From Aeromonas eucrenophila (lineage in GTDB: Bacteria; Pseudomonadota; Gammaproteobacteria; Enterobacterales; Aeromonadaceae), in assembly GCF_000819865.1 (NCBI RefSeq), contig NZ_CDDF01000018.1, forward strand, positions 1 through 64,000: a stretch of DNA of 64,000 bases, written 5' to 3'. The notes under the pieces were generated by a model, which saw only the letters and a list, made by a program, of their open reading frames with translations, made no database searches and was not told the DNA's origin. This document shows positions 1-14,923 of the stretch, piece by piece. The translations under genes were made by a program, and so were the position numbers. Position 1 is the first letter of the stretch. Every line of letters begins with the position of its first letter.

Positions 1-68
1 TGGTCAACGTGGCCGATGGTGCCGACGTTTACGTGCGGTTTGTTACGCTCAAATTTTTCTTTAGACAC
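1..68 (-). CDS. tufA: Elongation factor Tu, first copy (5' end only)
   Basis: Only the first 22 codons are inside the window; the gene continues past the left edge. The visible residues match the start of the complete EF-Tu at 18073-19257 ([20 protein letters not shown]). EF-Tu carries aminoacyl-tRNA to the ribosome. The start codon here is GTG (66-68), whereas the other copy uses ATG. An AAGGA Shine-Dalgarno sits 7 bases upstream of the GTG, which supports it as the true start. It follows fusA by 54 bases, as the last gene of the str operon. Confidence 0.95.
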   Translation of the reverse strand, partial: MSKEKFERNKPHVNVGTIGHVD

Positions 69-90
69 GACGTAGTCCTTCTAGGTTAAA

Positions 91-112
91 CCCGCCTACC
101 GTCGTAGGCGGG
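91..112 (-). promoter_or_regulatory. Hairpin between fusA and tufA
   Basis: Nine-base perfect stem (CCCGCCTAC/GTAGGCGGG) with a 4-base loop in the fusA-tufA gap. On the transcribed strand it is followed only by TTTAACC, so it is a poor terminator. It is more likely a partial attenuator or an RNA processing/stability hairpin within the operon. Confidence 0.5.
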
Positions 113-122
113 GAATCATAAA

Positions 123-2228
123 TTACTTGGATTTGCGCTCTTCGATAACTGCCTGAGCCACGTTGTTCGGGGCATCGGAGTACTTAGCGAATTCCATAGC
201 GTAGGAAGCACGACCTTGGGTTGCGGAACGCAGGGCGGTCGCATAACCGAACATCTCGGCCAGCGGCACCAGGGCGCGTACGATCTTGCCGGACGGGCCG
301 TCTTCCATACCTTCGATCAGGCCACGACGACGGTTCAAGTCACCGATAACGTCGCCCATGTAATCTTCCGGAGTTTCGACTTCGACCTTCATGATCGGCT
401 CGAGCAGGACCGGGCTTGCCTTCATGTAACCAGCCTTGAAGGCCAGGGAAGCTGCGATCTTGAACGCCAATTCGGAGGAGTCGACATCGTGGTAAGAACC
501 GTAGTGCAGACGCACGCCCAGATCCATTACCGGATAACCTGCCAGCGGGCCGGATTTCAGCTGCTCACGGATACCCTTGTCAACGCCCGGGATGTATTCA
601 CCAGGAATCACGCCGCCCTTGATGTCGTTAACGAACTCATAGGCTTTGCCGGCTTCCAGCGGGTACATGTCGATGATGACGTGACCGTACTGACCACGAC
701 CACCAGACTGCTTGGCGTGCTTACCTTCGATATCCTTGACGGTTTCACGAATGGTTTCACGGTAGGCAACCTGCGGCTTACCTACGTTCGCTTCAACCTT
801 GAACTCGCGACGCATACGGTCAACGATGATGTCCAGGTGCAGCTCACCCATACCGGCGATGATGGTTTGGCCAGATTCTTCGTCAGTCCATACGCGGAAA
901 GATGGATCTTCCTGCGCCAGACGGCCGAGTGCCAGACCCATCTTCTCTTGGTCAGCCTTGGTTTTCGGCTCAACTGCGATGGAGATTACCGGTTCCGGGA
1001 ATTCCATACGCTCGAGGATGATCGGCGCTTTTTCGTCACACAGGGTGTCACCAGTGGTCACGTCTTTCAGACCGATGGCAGCAGCGATATCGCCTGCGCG
1101 AACTTCTTTGATCTCTTCACGCTTGTTGGCGTGCATCTGAACGATACGGCCAAAACGCTCGCGCTTCTCTTTAACGGAGTTCAGCACGGAGTCACCGGAG
1201 TTAACCACACCGGAGTAGACGCGGAAGAAGGTCAGGTTGCCTACGAACGGGTCGGTAGCGATCTTGAATGCCAGAGCAGCGAACGGCTCTTCATCGGAAG
1301 CATGACGTTCGTCTTTGGTGACGCCATCCAGCTTCAGACCGTCGATGGCGGCTACGTCGGTCGGCGCCGGCAGATAGTCAACCACGGCATCCAGCATGGC
1401 CTGTACGCCCTTGTTCTTGAACGCGGAGCCACAGGTAACCAGGATGATTTCGTTGTTCAGAACGCGCAGACGAAGAGCTTTCTTGATCTCTTCCTCGGTC
1501 AGTTCTTCACCACCCAGGTATTTTTCCATCAGGTCTTCAGACGCTTCGGCAGCGGCTTCAACCAGGGTCATGCGCATTTCTTGCGCTTGTTCCAGCAGCT
1601 CGGCCGGGACGTCTTCGTAATCGAAGGATACGCCCTGGTCAGCTTCGCTCCAGTTGATGGCTTTCATCTTGACCAGATCGATAACGCCCTTGAAGTTCTC
1701 TTCTGAACCGATGTTCAGTTGCAGCGGAACCGGGTTACCTTTCAGGCGGGTCTTGATGTGCTCAACGCAGCGCAGATAGTTGGCGCCAGTACGGTCCATC
1801 TTGTTGACGAACGCGATACGGGGAACCTTGTACTTGTTAGCCTGACGCCATACGGTCTCAGACTGTGGCTGTACGCCACCTACGGCACAGTACACCATCA
1901 CGGCACCGTCCAGAACACGCATTGAACGCTCTACTTCGATAGTAAAGTCAACGTGGCCCGGGGTATCGATGATGTTGATACGGTGCGGTTGGAACTGTTT
2001 GCCCATACCGGACCAGAATGCGGTGGTCGCGGCGGAGGTGATAGTGATACCACGCTCTTGTTCCTGTTCCATCCAGTCCATGGTGGCAGCGCCATCGTGA
2101 ACTTCACCGATCTTGTGACTTACACCGGTATAAAACAGAACGCGCTCGGTAGTGGTAGTCTTACCGGCGTCGATGTGAGCAGAGATACCGATGTTACGAT
2201 AACGCTCAATGGGGGTTGTACGAGCCAT
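123..2228 (-). CDS. fusA: Elongation factor G
   Basis: Translocation GTPase of the ribosome, 701 residues against about 704 in E. coli. The N-terminal G domain carries the P-loop AHIDAGKTT (about residues 17-25), the switch II DTPGH and the NKMD guanine-specificity motif. Domains II-V follow, with a conserved [10 protein letters not shown] stretch in domain IV. The start at 2228 ([10 protein letters not shown]) is preferred over the in-frame ATG six bases upstream, because AAGAGG lies 6 bases before it. It lies between rpsG and tufA in the str operon and is probably co-transcribed with them from the rpsL promoter. Confidence 0.98.
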   Translation of the reverse strand: MARTTPIERYRNIGISAHIDAGKTTTTERVLFYTGVSHKIGEVHDGAATMDWMEQEQERGITITSAATTAFWSGMGKQFQPHRINIIDTPGHVDFTIEVERSMRVLDGAVMVYCAVGGVQPQSETVWRQANKYKVPRIAFVNKMDRTGANYLRCVEHIKTRLKGNPVPLQLNIGSEENFKGVIDLVKMKAINWSEADQGVSFDYEDVPAELLEQAQEMRMTLVEAAAEASEDLMEKYLGGEELTEEEIKKALRLRVLNNEIILVTCGSAFKNKGVQAMLDAVVDYLPAPTDVAAIDGLKLDGVTKDERHASDEEPFAALAFKIATDPFVGNLTFFRVYSGVVNSGDSVLNSVKEKRERFGRIVQMHANKREEIKEVRAGDIAAAIGLKDVTTGDTLCDEKAPIILERMEFPEPVISIAVEPKTKADQEKMGLALGRLAQEDPSFRVWTDEESGQTIIAGMGELHLDIIVDRMRREFKVEANVGKPQVAYRETIRETVKDIEGKHAKQSGGRGQYGHVIIDMYPLEAGKAYEFVNDIKGGVIPGEYIPGVDKGIREQLKSGPLAGYPVMDLGVRLHYGSYHDVDSSELAFKIAASLAFKAGYMKASPVLLEPIMKVEVETPEDYMGDVIGDLNRRRGLIEGMEDGPSGKIVRALVPLAEMFGYATALRSATQGRASYAMEFAKYSDAPNNVAQAVIEERKSK

Positions 2229-2302
2229 TGTCATCCTCTTACTAGGAGCGTGCCCCTAGATAACTGAAGGTGCGCAGAGCCAAAAGACCCTGCGCAAGCG
2301 GA

Positions 2303-2773
2303 TTACCAGCGGAAGTGAGCGAAGGCCTTGTTCGCTTCAGCCATACGGTGAACGTCTTCACGTTTCTTGACAGACGAACCCTTATTGTCAGCGGCATCCA
2401 GCAGCTCGCCAGCCAAACGCTGAGCCATTGATTTTTCACCACGTTTACGAGCGGCATCAACCAACCAGCGCATTGCCAGGGCATTGCGACGGACCGGGCG
2501 AACTTCTACCGGTACCTGATAAGTTGCACCACCGACACGACGAGATTTAACCTCGACGGACGGACGGATGTTGTCCAGAGCGACTTCGAACAGGGCCAGG
2601 TGCTCTTTGCCAGATTTGGTGGCAATGATGTCCAGGGCGCCATAAACGATGGCTTCTGCAACAGATTTCTTACCGTCAACCATTACTACGTTGACAAATT
2701 TAGCCAGCAGCTCTGATCCGAACTTAGGATCCGGCAGGATTTTACGCTGACCAACAACACGACGTCTTGGCAT
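2303..2773 (-). CDS. rpsG: 30S ribosomal protein S7
   Basis: Primary 16S rRNA-binding protein that nucleates assembly of the 30S head. It has 156 residues, the long form of the protein. The start [20 protein letters not shown] and the internal [21 protein letters not shown] helices match S7 closely. In E. coli, S7 is also the autogenous translational repressor of the str operon, and the intergenic target appears conserved here (see 2774-2866). It lies between rpsL and fusA. Confidence 0.98.
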   Translation of the reverse strand: MPRRRVVGQRKILPDPKFGSELLAKFVNVVMVDGKKSVAEAIVYGALDIIATKSGKEHLALFEVALDNIRPSVEVKSRRVGGATYQVPVEVRPVRRNALAMRWLVDAARKRGEKSMAQRLAGELLDAADNKGSSVKKREDVHRMAEANKAFAHFRW

Positions 2774-2866
2774 TTCAAATTCTCCGTAACTTCAGGGATT
2801 ACCCAAAACTAGAAAGTTATCTAACTAGAAACGAATTAACGTTTGGCCTTACTTAACGGAGAACCA
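2774..2866 (-). promoter_or_regulatory. rpsL-rpsG intercistronic region, probable S7 repressor site
   Basis: From memory, the first ~30 bases after the rpsL stop (GGTTCTCCGTTAAGTAAGGC and on) and the last part before rpsG (AGTTTTGGGTAATCCCTGAA, then a GGAG ribosome site) match the E. coli rpsL-rpsG spacer; the middle differs. In E. coli this spacer folds to bind S7 and couples translation of the two genes. Conservation of both arms suggests the same control. The match was made by eye. Confidence 0.6.
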
Positions 2867-3340
<474 letters not shown>

Positions 3341-3371
3341 TTATACAATTCGTACGGCCAAAGGGCAAATG

Positions 3372-3412
3372 ACATCCTGACAAGAGTGTGGTAACCATCT
3401 GAGCTACCGAAT
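3372..3412 (-). pseudogene. tRNA-like fragment (D arm and anticodon region)
   Basis: On the minus strand the sequence CGGTAGCTCAGATGGTTA, followed after a short gap by TTGTCA, resembles the D arm and anticodon loop of a tRNA-Asp (GTC) or tRNA-Val gene. No acceptor stem, T arm or CCA end is visible. It sits between tusB and the rpsL promoter. It may be a relic; chance similarity cannot be excluded. Confidence 0.3.
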
Positions 3413-3423
3413 AAAAATAGAAA

Positions 3424-3702
3424 CTAGCCAGCCCAGGTCTGCGGCGATCCCTGCTCGGCGATCAACGCGATCAGGCCAGCCATATCGAGTTCCATCCCGA
3501 TCCGGCCCTGCAATCCCCGCGCCTTCAGGTCTTCTTCCATCACATAGAGCGGGATCCCGACCAAACGTGCGCACCATTGCGGGGCCGTTGCCGCCACCAC
3601 GGCGTCCTGCATCAGCACCAGCACATCCTCGGTATCCCGATAACGCAGCGCCTGCTCCAGATCCTGGCTCAGGAAGGGGGAGTTCAATACCAGCTGTATC
3701 AT
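3424..3702 (-). CDS. tusB: Sulfur relay protein TusB (DsrH family)
   Basis: Small subunit of the TusBCD sulfurtransferase complex, which passes persulfide sulfur from TusA to TusE for 2-thiolation of tRNA wobble uridine by MnmA. It has 92 residues, a usual length. It follows tusC by 7 bases, and the order tusD-tusC-tusB followed by rpsL is that of E. coli. Recognition rests on this order plus the short DsrH-type sequence (DVLVLMQDAV, IPLYVMEEDLKARG). Confidence 0.9.
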   Translation of the reverse strand: MIQLVLNSPFLSQDLEQALRYRDTEDVLVLMQDAVVAATAPQWCARLVGIPLYVMEEDLKARGLQGRIGMELDMAGLIALIAEQGSPQTWAG

Positions 3703-3709
3703 GGGGACC

Positions 3710-4066
3710 TCAGAAGCTAATGTGGGTTGTGCAACCGTTCCACTGATGGCGGATCTCGGCAGGTGACAAAACCGTCACGGAGATCAGCAGATCCGAGGCG
3801 GTCAGGCCCCGTTCTGTCAGCGACGCCGCACAGACATAGGCCTCTTCGATATCGTACAGTTCCAACATCTTGAAGGTCGGCGCGTAGTGGCGCTGCAATA
3901 TCCCCTGCGGTGACTGCTCCCTGACCAGTTGCAACACCCCGTCCCCGACCAGGAACAGGGCCAGAGATTCAGTCAATGCCGAGGTCGCCAGCAAGGCATC
4001 CAGTCCCTCCCGACCATTCGCCGTGCCGTGGGGACCCCGTCGACAGATAAAGGCAATCTTGCTCAT
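3710..4066 (-). CDS. tusC: Sulfur relay protein TusC (DsrF family)
   Basis: Middle subunit of TusBCD, 118 residues. The start MSKIAFICRRGPHGTANGRE and the later LFLVGDGVLQLV segment are typical of the DsrE/F fold. It lies 9 bases after tusD and 7 bases before tusB, so the three are probably one transcript. It carries no catalytic role of its own in the E. coli complex; TusD provides the active cysteine. Confidence 0.9.
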   Translation of the reverse strand: MSKIAFICRRGPHGTANGREGLDALLATSALTESLALFLVGDGVLQLVREQSPQGILQRHYAPTFKMLELYDIEEAYVCAASLTERGLTASDLLISVTVLSPAEIRHQWNGCTTHISF

Positions 4067-4075
4067 CGCGCCTCC

Positions 4076-4468
4076 CTAGAACTGGACGAAGCGATCGGCG
4101 GTCAGGCTGGCCTCGGCCAGCTGTCCCAATCCACTCAGGCGAAACGGGGCCTGCAGGTTGAACTGGGTCTTGCCAACCCCTTTCGCCTCGGTTTCATCGA
4201 GCACACCGCGCCGCATGGCGGCCGCGACACAGACATCGATGGCAATGCCTTGCGCCAGCGCCAGCTCGCGCCACAGCGTCACCAGGTCGGTCTCATCGGA
4301 GGCAGGGGCATGCAAGCTGCTGCCGTTATGAACCCCATCCTGATAGAAGAACAGGTGAGACAGGCGATGACCCTGCTCGATGAGGCTCAGGGCAAAACGA
4401 TAAGCGGTGCTGGCCGTCTGGGTACCATAGGCGGGCCCGGTCACCAGCAGGGCAAAACTCAGGCTCAT
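4076..4468 (-). CDS. tusD: Sulfurtransferase TusD (DsrE family)
   Basis: Catalytic subunit of TusBCD, 130 residues from [17 protein letters not shown]. The DsrE-type active cysteine is C80 in the context [13 protein letters not shown], equivalent to Cys78 of E. coli. The FYQDGVHNG segment is also characteristic. An in-frame ATG ten codons upstream exists, but the shorter start agrees with family length. The ridA terminator lies upstream, so the tus genes probably have their own promoter in the 4470-4515 stretch or depend on read-through. Confidence 0.93.
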   Translation of the reverse strand: MSLSFALLVTGPAYGTQTASTAYRFALSLIEQGHRLSHLFFYQDGVHNGSSLHAPASDETDLVTLWRELALAQGIAIDVCVAAAMRRGVLDETEAKGVGKTQFNLQAPFRLSGLGQLAEASLTADRFVQF

Positions 4469-4512
4469 ATCCGGGATCCTGTGCAGGTTTTCATCCATTC
4501 TACCCCAAAGAC

Positions 4513-4537
4513 GAAAAAGCCCCTCCAGAGAGGGGCT
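4513..4537 (-). terminator. Rho-independent terminator after ridA
   Basis: Stem AGCCCCTC (4518-4525), 4-base loop, GAGGGGCT (4530-4537). On the minus strand it is followed by a run of five T. It lies between ridA and tusD and would end the yheO-ridA transcript. Confidence 0.8.
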
Positions 4538-4554
4538 CTTCCTGTCACCCTGGA

Positions 4555-4935
4555 TCAGACGTAGGCGATGGCTTCGACTTCGACCAATACATCCTTGGGC
4601 AGGCGTGCCACTTCCACGCAGGAGCGTGCCGGCGCGGCTTCACCGAAGTAGCGGGCATACACCTGATTGAAGGCCACGAAATCGTTCATGTCGCTCAGGA
4701 AGCAGGTGGTCTTGAGGACCTTGCCGGTATCGGCACCGGCCGCTTTCAATACTGCAACCAGGTTCTTCATCACCTGCTCGGCCTGCGCTTCGATGCCACC
4801 GGCGACGATATCCATGGTGGCGGGATCGAGCGGGATCTGCCCGGAGGTAAAGACCAGCTCGCCCAGCTTGGTGGCCTGTACATAAGGGCCAATCGCGGCG
4901 GGAGCCTTGTCGGTTGCAATCACTTCTTTAGCCAT
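4555..4935 (-). CDS. ridA: RidA family enamine/imine deaminase
   Basis: Hydrolyses reactive 2-aminoacrylate-type enamines released by PLP enzymes such as threonine dehydratase. It has 126 residues. Family hallmarks are [10 protein letters not shown] at the N-terminus, [10 protein letters not shown], and [21 protein letters not shown] at the C-terminus, which includes the active-site arginine and glutamate. It is placed between yheO and tusD; E. coli has yheO next to tusD with no ridA between, so this is an insertion relative to that order. It lies 25 bases downstream of yheO and is probably co-transcribed. Confidence 0.93.
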   Translation of the reverse strand: MAKEVIATDKAPAAIGPYVQATKLGELVFTSGQIPLDPATMDIVAGGIEAQAEQVMKNLVAVLKAAGADTGKVLKTTCFLSDMNDFVAFNQVYARYFGEAAPARSCVEVARLPKDVLVEVEAIAYV

Positions 4936-4960
4936 TCTTATCTATCCCCTTCTATGGCGC

Positions 4961-5677
4961 TTATTCGCTCTCTTCTTCACCCTGCTTGCGCTGTCGGATA
5001 TAGAGATACACGGTATGTTTGGAAATGTTCAGCTTGTCGGCGACCAGGTTGATCGAATCCTTGATATCAAATATGCCCTTCTCGAACAGCTGGGTCACGA
5101 TAAAACGGTTCTTGGCGTTGTTCGCCACGGACGGATCGCGATTGATCTCGTCGATAGTGTTGTCCACCGTCTGGGCGACCAACTCCTCCACGCTATTGGC
5201 GAAGGTCTCCGGCGATTGACGCTCCACTTGCTGTGGCGTCGGGAAGAACTCGGCCACGAACTCGTGGAAGGGCGCATTGATGTGCAGGTTGATGCAGATA
5301 AGGCCGATCACCTGCTTGTCGCCATTGCGGATGGCGATGGTGCTCGACTTCATCAGGGCACCGGTCCGGCTGCGGGCGAAGTAACTCTGGGTGTAATCCT
5401 GGCCCGTACTCTCGATGTCTTTCAGCATCCGCAGGGCCAGATCGGTGATCGGCGCCCCAAGGGTTCGACCCGTGTTGAAGCCGTTCGCTATCTTGATCAC
5501 CGACTCGTGCAAATTCTCCAGGGAGTGCAGCACCACTTCGCAGTGCTTGCCGAACAGTTCGGCCAGGCCCTCGATGAGGCCCTCGTAAGAGCGTAACAAC
5601 TCCCTGTCTTCGTCTGTAAAAGCGCGACCGCTCAGCTGCTCTTCGGGAAGCAGCACCTCCTCGATACCGACCGCCAT
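4961..5677 (-). CDS. YheO-type transcriptional regulator (PAS plus helix-turn-helix)
   Basis: It has 238 residues. An N-terminal PAS-like sensor half (about residues 25-130, with LFGKHCEVVLHSL and IGLICINLHINAPF) precedes a C-terminal helix-turn-helix (INLVADKLNISKHTVYLYI). This is the YheO/DauR family of DNA-binding regulators; the ligand is unknown. In E. coli yheO also precedes tusDCB, so the synteny is old. It is the first gene downstream of rpoC and its terminator, so it starts a new transcript. Confidence 0.88.
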   Translation of the reverse strand: MAVGIEEVLLPEEQLSGRAFTDEDRELLRSYEGLIEGLAELFGKHCEVVLHSLENLHESVIKIANGFNTGRTLGAPITDLALRMLKDIESTGQDYTQSYFARSRTGALMKSSTIAIRNGDKQVIGLICINLHINAPFHEFVAEFFPTPQQVERQSPETFANSVEELVAQTVDNTIDEINRDPSVANNAKNRFIVTQLFEKGIFDIKDSINLVADKLNISKHTVYLYIRQRKQGEEESE

Positions 5678-5711
5678 GTTCTACCCCTGTAATAACCATT
5701 CAACTTTCCCG

Positions 5712-5740
5712 AGTTTTCAATTGCGGGGGATCAATGTCAA
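5712..5740 (-). promoter_or_regulatory. Possible yheO promoter
   Basis: A perfect TTGACA (5735-5740) on the minus strand, 17 bases from a poor -10, AAAACT (5712-5717). The -35 is strong and well placed between the rpoC terminator and yheO. The weak -10 leaves the exact promoter uncertain. Confidence 0.4.
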
Positions 5741-5823
5741 CTTTTTTTGATTTTTTGCTCGATAAGCTTGCACTGGATCATCCCCTGCCCCAGCCCGGTG
5801 CAGGGCTTGCGCTCGGTCCCAGA

Positions 5824-5853
5824 CAAAAAAAGGGCCCCATCAAGGGGCCCTTT
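5824..5853 (-). terminator. rpoBC operon terminator
   Basis: Ten-base stem AAAGGGCCCC (5829-5838), loop ATCAA, GGGGCCCTTT (5844-5853). On the minus strand it is followed by a run of six T or more. It lies 21 bases beyond the rpoC stop. Confidence 0.9.
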
Positions 5854-5873
5854 CTCATCGCTACAGCGGAAGA

Positions 5874-8800
5874 TTACTCTTCGTCAAAACTGCCGGCTGC
5901 GTTGAGCAGATCCGCCAGGTTTTGCTGAGCCTCATCGGCAGTCACCTGCGGCACACCGACAGCACGAGCTGCGGCGGCACGCTGGTTGATCCGGGTGTGG
6001 TGGTAGGCAAAGCCGGTACCAGCCGGGATCAGACGACCCACGATCACGTTCTCTTTCAGGCCACGCAGTTCATCACGCTTGCCGCCAACGGCCGCTTCGG
6101 TCAGAACCCGGGTGGTTTCCTGGAAGGAAGCCGCGGAGATGAAGGACTCGGTGCTCAGAGATGCCTTGGTAATACCCATCAGGATGTGACGGTAGGTGGC
6201 CGGGGTCTTACCCTCGGCAACCAGCTTACGGTTGGCAATCTTCACACGGGCCACTTCAACCTGCTCGCCTTCGATCAGGTCGGTGTCGCCAGCGCTCAGG
6301 ATCTCGCACTTACGCAGCATCTGACGAACGATGACTTCGATGTGCTTGTCGTTGATCTTAACGCCTTGCAGACGGTAAACGTCTTGCACTTCGTTGGCGA
6401 TGTAGTTGGCGACCGGGCTGATACCGCGCAGACGCAGGATGTCGTGAGCAGACTCAGGACCGTCCGCCAGCACTTCACCCTTCTCAACTTTTTCACCTTC
6501 GAACACGTTGAGGTGACGCCACTTCGGAATCATCTCTTCGTAGATGTCGCCACCGTCGGTCGGGGTGATGACCAGACGGCGCTTGCCCTTGGTCTCTTTC
6601 CCGAAGGAGATGGTACCGGAGATCTCGGCCAGGATAGCCGGTTCCTTCGGTTGACGTGCTTCGAACAGATCCGCAACGCGCGGCAGACCACCGGTGATGT
6701 CCTTGGTACCGCTGGATTCTTGCGGGATACGCGCAACCGCGTCACCCACACCCACGTTGGCACCATCTTCCAGGTTCACGATCGCCTTGCCCGGCAGGAA
6801 GTACTGGGCGGCTACATCGGTACCCGGGATCATGACATCCTTGCCGTTCAGGTCGACCAGTTTCACGGTCGGACGCATCTCTTTACCGGCACTCGGACGC
6901 TCGTTGACATCCAGCACGACGATAGAGGAGAGACCGGTCAGCTCGTCGGTCTGACGAGTGATGGTCACACCTTCGATCATGTGTTCGAAGTCCAGACGAC
7001 CTGCTACTTCGGTGATGATCGGGTGGGTGTGCGGATCCCAGTTGGCGACGGTGTCACCGGTGCTCACGGCCTGGCCATCCTTCACTTCCAACACGGAACC
7101 GTAAGGCAGCTTGTGGCTTTCCTTGGTACGGCCCATCTCGTCCATGATGGTCAGTTCGGTAGAACGGGAGGTGATAACCAGCTTGTCGGCACTGTTGGTA
7201 ACGAACTTGGCGTTCTGCAGCTTGATGCTACCGGTGTTCTTGACCTGGATGCTGCTCTCGGCAGCAGCTCGGGATGCGGCACCACCGATGTGGAAGGTAC
7301 GCATCGTCAGCTGGGTACCCGGCTCACCGATGGACTGGGCGGCGATAACACCGACAGCCTCACCCTTGTTCACCAGGTGACCACGGGCCAGATCACGGCC
7401 GTAGCAGTGAGCACAGTTACCGAAGTCGGTCTCACAGGTGATGGCAGAACGTACCTTCACCCGGTCGACGGAGTTGCGCTCCAGCAGGTCACACAGATAC
7501 TCGTCGAGCAGAGTGTTACGCGCTACCAGCACTTCTTCTTCAGTACCCGGCTTGATCACGTCTTCGGCGACCACACGACCCAGCACGCGCTCACGCAGCG
7601 GCTCGACCACGTCACCACCCTCGATCAGCGGAGTCATCCACAGACCTTCGGTAGTTCCGCAATCGTCCTCGGTGATCACCATGTCCTGTGCCACGTCAAC
7701 CAGACGACGGGTCAGGTAACCGGAGTTCGCGGTCTTCAGTGCGGTATCCGCCAGACCTTTACGCGCACCGTGAGTGGAGATGAAGTACTGCAATACGTTC
7801 AGACCTTCACGGAAGTTCGCCACGATCGGCGTTTCGATGATGGAGCCATCCGGCTTGGCCATCAGGCCACGCATACCGGCCAGCTGACGGATCTGGGCGG
7901 CGGAACCCCGTGCACCAGAGTCGGCCATCATGAAGATGCTGTTGAACGAAGCTTGCTCTTCTTCTTCACCCAGGGAGTTGACGTTACGCTCCTTGGACAA
8001 GTTATCCATCATGGCCTTAGAGACGCGATCGTTCGCGCTGGCCCAGATATCGATAACCTTGTTATAGCGTTCGCCCGCGGTTACCAGACCGGACAGGAAC
8101 TGGTCCTGGATCTCGGCAACTTCGGCTTCGGCAGCGGCAACGATGTCTTTCTTGGCATCCGGGATGACCATGTCATCGATACCAACGGAAGCACCGGACA
8201 AGGCCGCATAATGGAAACCGGTATACATCAGCTGGTCAGCGAAGATGACGGTGTCCTTCAGGCCCTGCTTGCGATAGCAGGTGTTCAGCAGACGAGAGAT
8301 GAGCTTCTTGCCCAGCGCCTTGTTGGAGACGCACTTGATCCAGTTCTGCGGATTGGCAGCCAGATCAGCCTCTTCGGCAGCGGTCAGCACCTTGGGCTCG
8401 TCGATCAGCGCGTATTCCATGCCTTTCGGCAGGATCAGGCTCAGGATCGCACGACCAACGGTGGTGTTCTTCATCTCGGTGTGCGCGACCAGGGAATCAT
8501 CTGCCTGACGCAGGTATTCGGTGATACGCACTTTCACGCGAGCATGCAGATCGGCCAGACCGGCGCGATACACCTTCTCGGCTTCTTTCGGGCCGGCCAG
8601 CACCATACCTTCGCCCTTGGCGTTGATACGGGCACGGGTCATGTAGTACAGACCCAAGACCACGTCCTGGGAAGGAACGATGATCGGCTCACCGGAAGCA
8701 GGCGACAGGATGTTGTTGGTAGACATCATCAGGGCGCGCGCTTCGAGCTGGGCTTCCAGGGTCAGCGGTACGTGGACCGCCATCTGGTCACCATCGAAGT

Positions 8801-10178
8801 CGGCGTTATAGGCGGCACAGACCAGCGGGTGCAGCTGGATGGCTTTACCTTCGATCAGGGTCGGTTCAAACGCTTGGATACCCAGACGGTGCAGGGTCGG
8901 TGCACGGTTCAGCAGCACCGGGTGTTCGCGGATCACTTCGTCCAGGATGTCCCAAACGACGGCTTCTTCGCGCTCCACCATCTTCTTGGCGGCCTTGATA
9001 GTGGTCGCCAGACCGCGGGATTCCAGCTTGCCATAGATGAAGGGCTTGAACAGCTCCAGCGCCATCTTCTTCGGCAGACCGCACTGATGCAGACGCAGGG
9101 TCGGGCCTACTGTGATAACGGAACGACCGGAGTAGTCGACACGTTTACCCAGCAAGTTCTGACGGAAACGACCTTGCTTACCCTTGATCATATCGGCCAA
9201 GGATTTCAGCGGACGCTTGTTGGAACCGGTGATGGCACGACCACGACGGCCGTTATCCAGCAGGGCATCCACGGACTCTTGCAGCATGCGCTTTTCGTTG
9301 CGCACGATGATGTCCGGGGCAGCCAGGTCCAGCAGGCGCTTCAAACGGTTGTTACGGTTGATCACGCGACGATACAGATCGTTCAGATCGGAAGTCGCGA
9401 AACGGCCGCCGTCCAGCGGTACCAGCGGACGCAGGTCCGGCGGCAGCACAGGCAGCACTGTCATGATCATCCACTCCGGCTTGTTGCCGGACTGTAGGAA
9501 GGCTTCCATCAGCTTCAGACGCTTGGTGGTCTTCTTGCGCTTGGTCTCGGAGTTGGTCTGTTCCAGCTCCTCGCGCATGGTCTTGACTTCACCTTCCAGA
9601 TCGATGGCGCGCAGCAATGCCAGGATTGCTTCGGCACCCATCTTGGCGTCGAATTCGTCACCCCACTCTTCCAGTGCGTCCAGATAGTTCTCTTCGGACA
9701 GCATCTGGCTGCGCTCGAGGTTGGTCATGCCGGGTTCGATAACCACATAGGATTCGAAATACAGCACGCGCTCGATGTCACGCAGGGTCATGTCCAGCAG
9801 CAGACCGATACGGGACGGCAGGGACTTCAGGAACCAGATGTGGGCAGTCGGGCTGGCCAGCTCGATGTGGCCCATGCGCTCGCGACGGACCTTGGTCTGG
9901 GTCACTTCTACGCCGCACTTCTCGCAGATCACACCACGGTGTTTCAGGCGCTTGTACTTGCCGCACAGACACTCGTAGTCCTTCACCGGTCCGAAGATAC
10001 GGGCGCAGAACAGACCATCACGTTCCGGCTTGAAAGTCCGGTAGTTGATGGTCTCAGGCTTTTTGACTTCACCGAATGACCAGGAGCGGATCATGTCAGG
10101 AGAGGCCAGACCGATCTTAATACTGTCAAACTCTTCGGTCTTAGTCTGAGCCTTCAAAAACTTGAGTAAGTCTTTCAC
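5874..10178 (-). CDS. rpoC: DNA-directed RNA polymerase beta' subunit
   Basis: Catalytic subunit of RNA polymerase, 1434 residues, slightly longer than the 1407 of E. coli. The N-terminal zinc site is intact (C70, C72, C85, C88). The absolutely conserved [12 protein letters not shown], which holds the active-site magnesium with three aspartates, lies near residue 458. The second zinc cluster reads [11 protein letters not shown]. It is preceded by rpoB with an 80-base gap containing a GC hairpin, and followed by a strong terminator. Confidence 0.99.
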   Translation of the reverse strand: MKDLLKFLKAQTKTEEFDSIKIGLASPDMIRSWSFGEVKKPETINYRTFKPERDGLFCARIFGPVKDYECLCGKYKRLKHRGVICEKCGVEVTQTKVRRERMGHIELASPTAHIWFLKSLPSRIGLLLDMTLRDIERVLYFESYVVIEPGMTNLERSQMLSEENYLDALEEWGDEFDAKMGAEAILALLRAIDLEGEVKTMREELEQTNSETKRKKTTKRLKLMEAFLQSGNKPEWMIMTVLPVLPPDLRPLVPLDGGRFATSDLNDLYRRVINRNNRLKRLLDLAAPDIIVRNEKRMLQESVDALLDNGRRGRAITGSNKRPLKSLADMIKGKQGRFRQNLLGKRVDYSGRSVITVGPTLRLHQCGLPKKMALELFKPFIYGKLESRGLATTIKAAKKMVEREEAVVWDILDEVIREHPVLLNRAPTLHRLGIQAFEPTLIEGKAIQLHPLVCAAYNADFDGDQMAVHVPLTLEAQLEARALMMSTNNILSPASGEPIIVPSQDVVLGLYYMTRARINAKGEGMVLAGPKEAEKVYRAGLADLHARVKVRITEYLRQADDSLVAHTEMKNTTVGRAILSLILPKGMEYALIDEPKVLTAAEEADLAANPQNWIKCVSNKALGKKLISRLLNTCYRKQGLKDTVIFADQLMYTGFHYAALSGASVGIDDMVIPDAKKDIVAAAEAEVAEIQDQFLSGLVTAGERYNKVIDIWASANDRVSKAMMDNLSKERNVNSLGEEEEQASFNSIFMMADSGARGSAAQIRQLAGMRGLMAKPDGSIIETPIVANFREGLNVLQYFISTHGARKGLADTALKTANSGYLTRRLVDVAQDMVITEDDCGTTEGLWMTPLIEGGDVVEPLRERVLGRVVAEDVIKPGTEEEVLVARNTLLDEYLCDLLERNSVDRVKVRSAITCETDFGNCAHCYGRDLARGHLVNKGEAVGVIAAQSIGEPGTQLTMRTFHIGGAASRAAAESSIQVKNTGSIKLQNAKFVTNSADKLVITSRSTELTIMDEMGRTKESHKLPYGSVLEVKDGQAVSTGDTVANWDPHTHPIITEVAGRLDFEHMIEGVTITRQTDELTGLSSIVVLDVNERPSAGKEMRPTVKLVDLNGKDVMIPGTDVAAQYFLPGKAIVNLEDGANVGVGDAVARIPQESSGTKDITGGLPRVADLFEARQPKEPAILAEISGTISFGKETKGKRRLVITPTDGGDIYEEMIPKWRHLNVFEGEKVEKGEVLADGPESAHDILRLRGISPVANYIANEVQDVYRLQGVKINDKHIEVIVRQMLRKCEILSAGDTDLIEGEQVEVARVKIANRKLVAEGKTPATYRHILMGITKASLSTESFISAASFQETTRVLTEAAVGGKRDELRGLKENVIVGRLIPAGTGFAYHHTRINQRAAAARAVGVPQVTADEAQQNLADLLNAAGSFDEE

Positions 10179-10206
10179 GTGTTTCCCCTGTCAGGAGTCT
10201 AACCTC

Positions 10207-10226
10207 GGCGCCCCTTTCGGGGCGCC
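10207..10226 (-). promoter_or_regulatory. Hairpin in the rpoB-rpoC gap
   Basis: Perfect 8-base GC stem (GGCGCCCC/GGGGCGCC) with a TTTC loop. No T run follows on the minus strand, so it is not a terminator. A role in mRNA processing or stability between the two cistrons is inferred only. Confidence 0.45.
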
Positions 10227-10258
10227 CACGTCAATTCTCGAACAATAAGAGCGAGCTC

Positions 10259-14287
<4,029 letters not shown>

Positions 14288-14440
14288 AGGGTTCCTCAGC
14301 TCGCTGATAAGTGACCCACTCTGTCCCGCAGGACAGCTCTGTCTCAACACCGTTTTGTGTTGGCCCGGACGATGAGGCGGTCCGGATTGCTGGTGCACCG
14401 AGAGTCGTAAACGGCGTGAAATGCTCTCAGTCTACAGCGC

Positions 14441-14471
14441 AAAAAGGCTGGTGAACAAATATTCACCAGCC
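14441..14471 (-). terminator. rplL-rpoB transcription attenuator
   Basis: Perfect 10-base stem GGCTGGTGAA/TTCACCAGCC with a 6-base loop, followed on the minus strand by five T. It lies between rplL and rpoB, where E. coli has a partial terminator that sets the ribosomal protein to polymerase ratio. Two more hairpins stand immediately before it: AGCCTG/CAGGCT (14474-14491) and an imperfect palindrome at 14492-14511 that overlaps the rplL stop. Three stacked hairpins suggest processing as well as attenuation. Confidence 0.75.
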
Positions 14472-14509
14472 CTAGCCTGTTTTATCAGGCTAATCTACAT
14501 AAATGCAGA

Positions 14510-14872
14510 TTATTTGATCTCAACAGAAGCACCAGCTTCTTCAAGCTGCTTCTTCAGAGTTTCAGCTTCGTCCTTGGAGACGGCTTCTTTCAGGTTGGTC
14601 GGTGCAGCTTCAACCAGATCCTTGGCTTCTTTCAGGCCCAGACCGGTGGCAGCACGAACGGCCTTGATGACGGCAACTTTGTTGGCGCCAGCAGCAGTCA
14701 GAACTACGTCGAACTCGGTCTTCTCTTCTACTGCTTCAGCGGCCGGACCGGCAGCTACAGCAACAGCAGCGGAAACACCGAACTTCTCTTCCATTGCTTC
14801 GATCAGCTCAACAACTTCCATTACGGACATGGAAGCAACGGCTTCGATGATTTGGTCTTTAGTGATAGACAT
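14510..14872 (-). CDS. rplL: 50S ribosomal protein L7/L12
   Basis: Stalk protein that recruits translation GTPases, 120 residues. It shows the N-terminal dimerisation helices, the alanine-rich hinge ([14 protein letters not shown]) and the C-terminal domain [20 protein letters not shown]. It is acidic, as expected. It lies 51 bases after rplJ in the same transcript. Confidence 0.98.
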   Translation of the reverse strand: MSITKDQIIEAVASMSVMEVVELIEAMEEKFGVSAAVAVAAGPAAEAVEEKTEFDVVLTAAGANKVAVIKAVRAATGLGLKEAKDLVEAAPTNLKEAVSKDEAETLKKQLEEAGASVEIK

Positions 14873-14923
14873 GACAAAAATTCCTGATGTTGAATAAACT
14901 CAAACAGCCTAAATAGGCGAGAA

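Noticed and set aside
216..1706. Long plus-strand open frame of 496 codons antisense to fusA
   Set aside because: It is a mirror of the codon bias of fusA, lies wholly inside it and has no protein-like motifs; the fusA frame is certain.
5922..9497. Very long plus-strand frame (1191 codons) antisense to rpoC
   Set aside because: Histidine- and glutamine-rich translation typical of a shadow frame; rpoC is beyond doubt.
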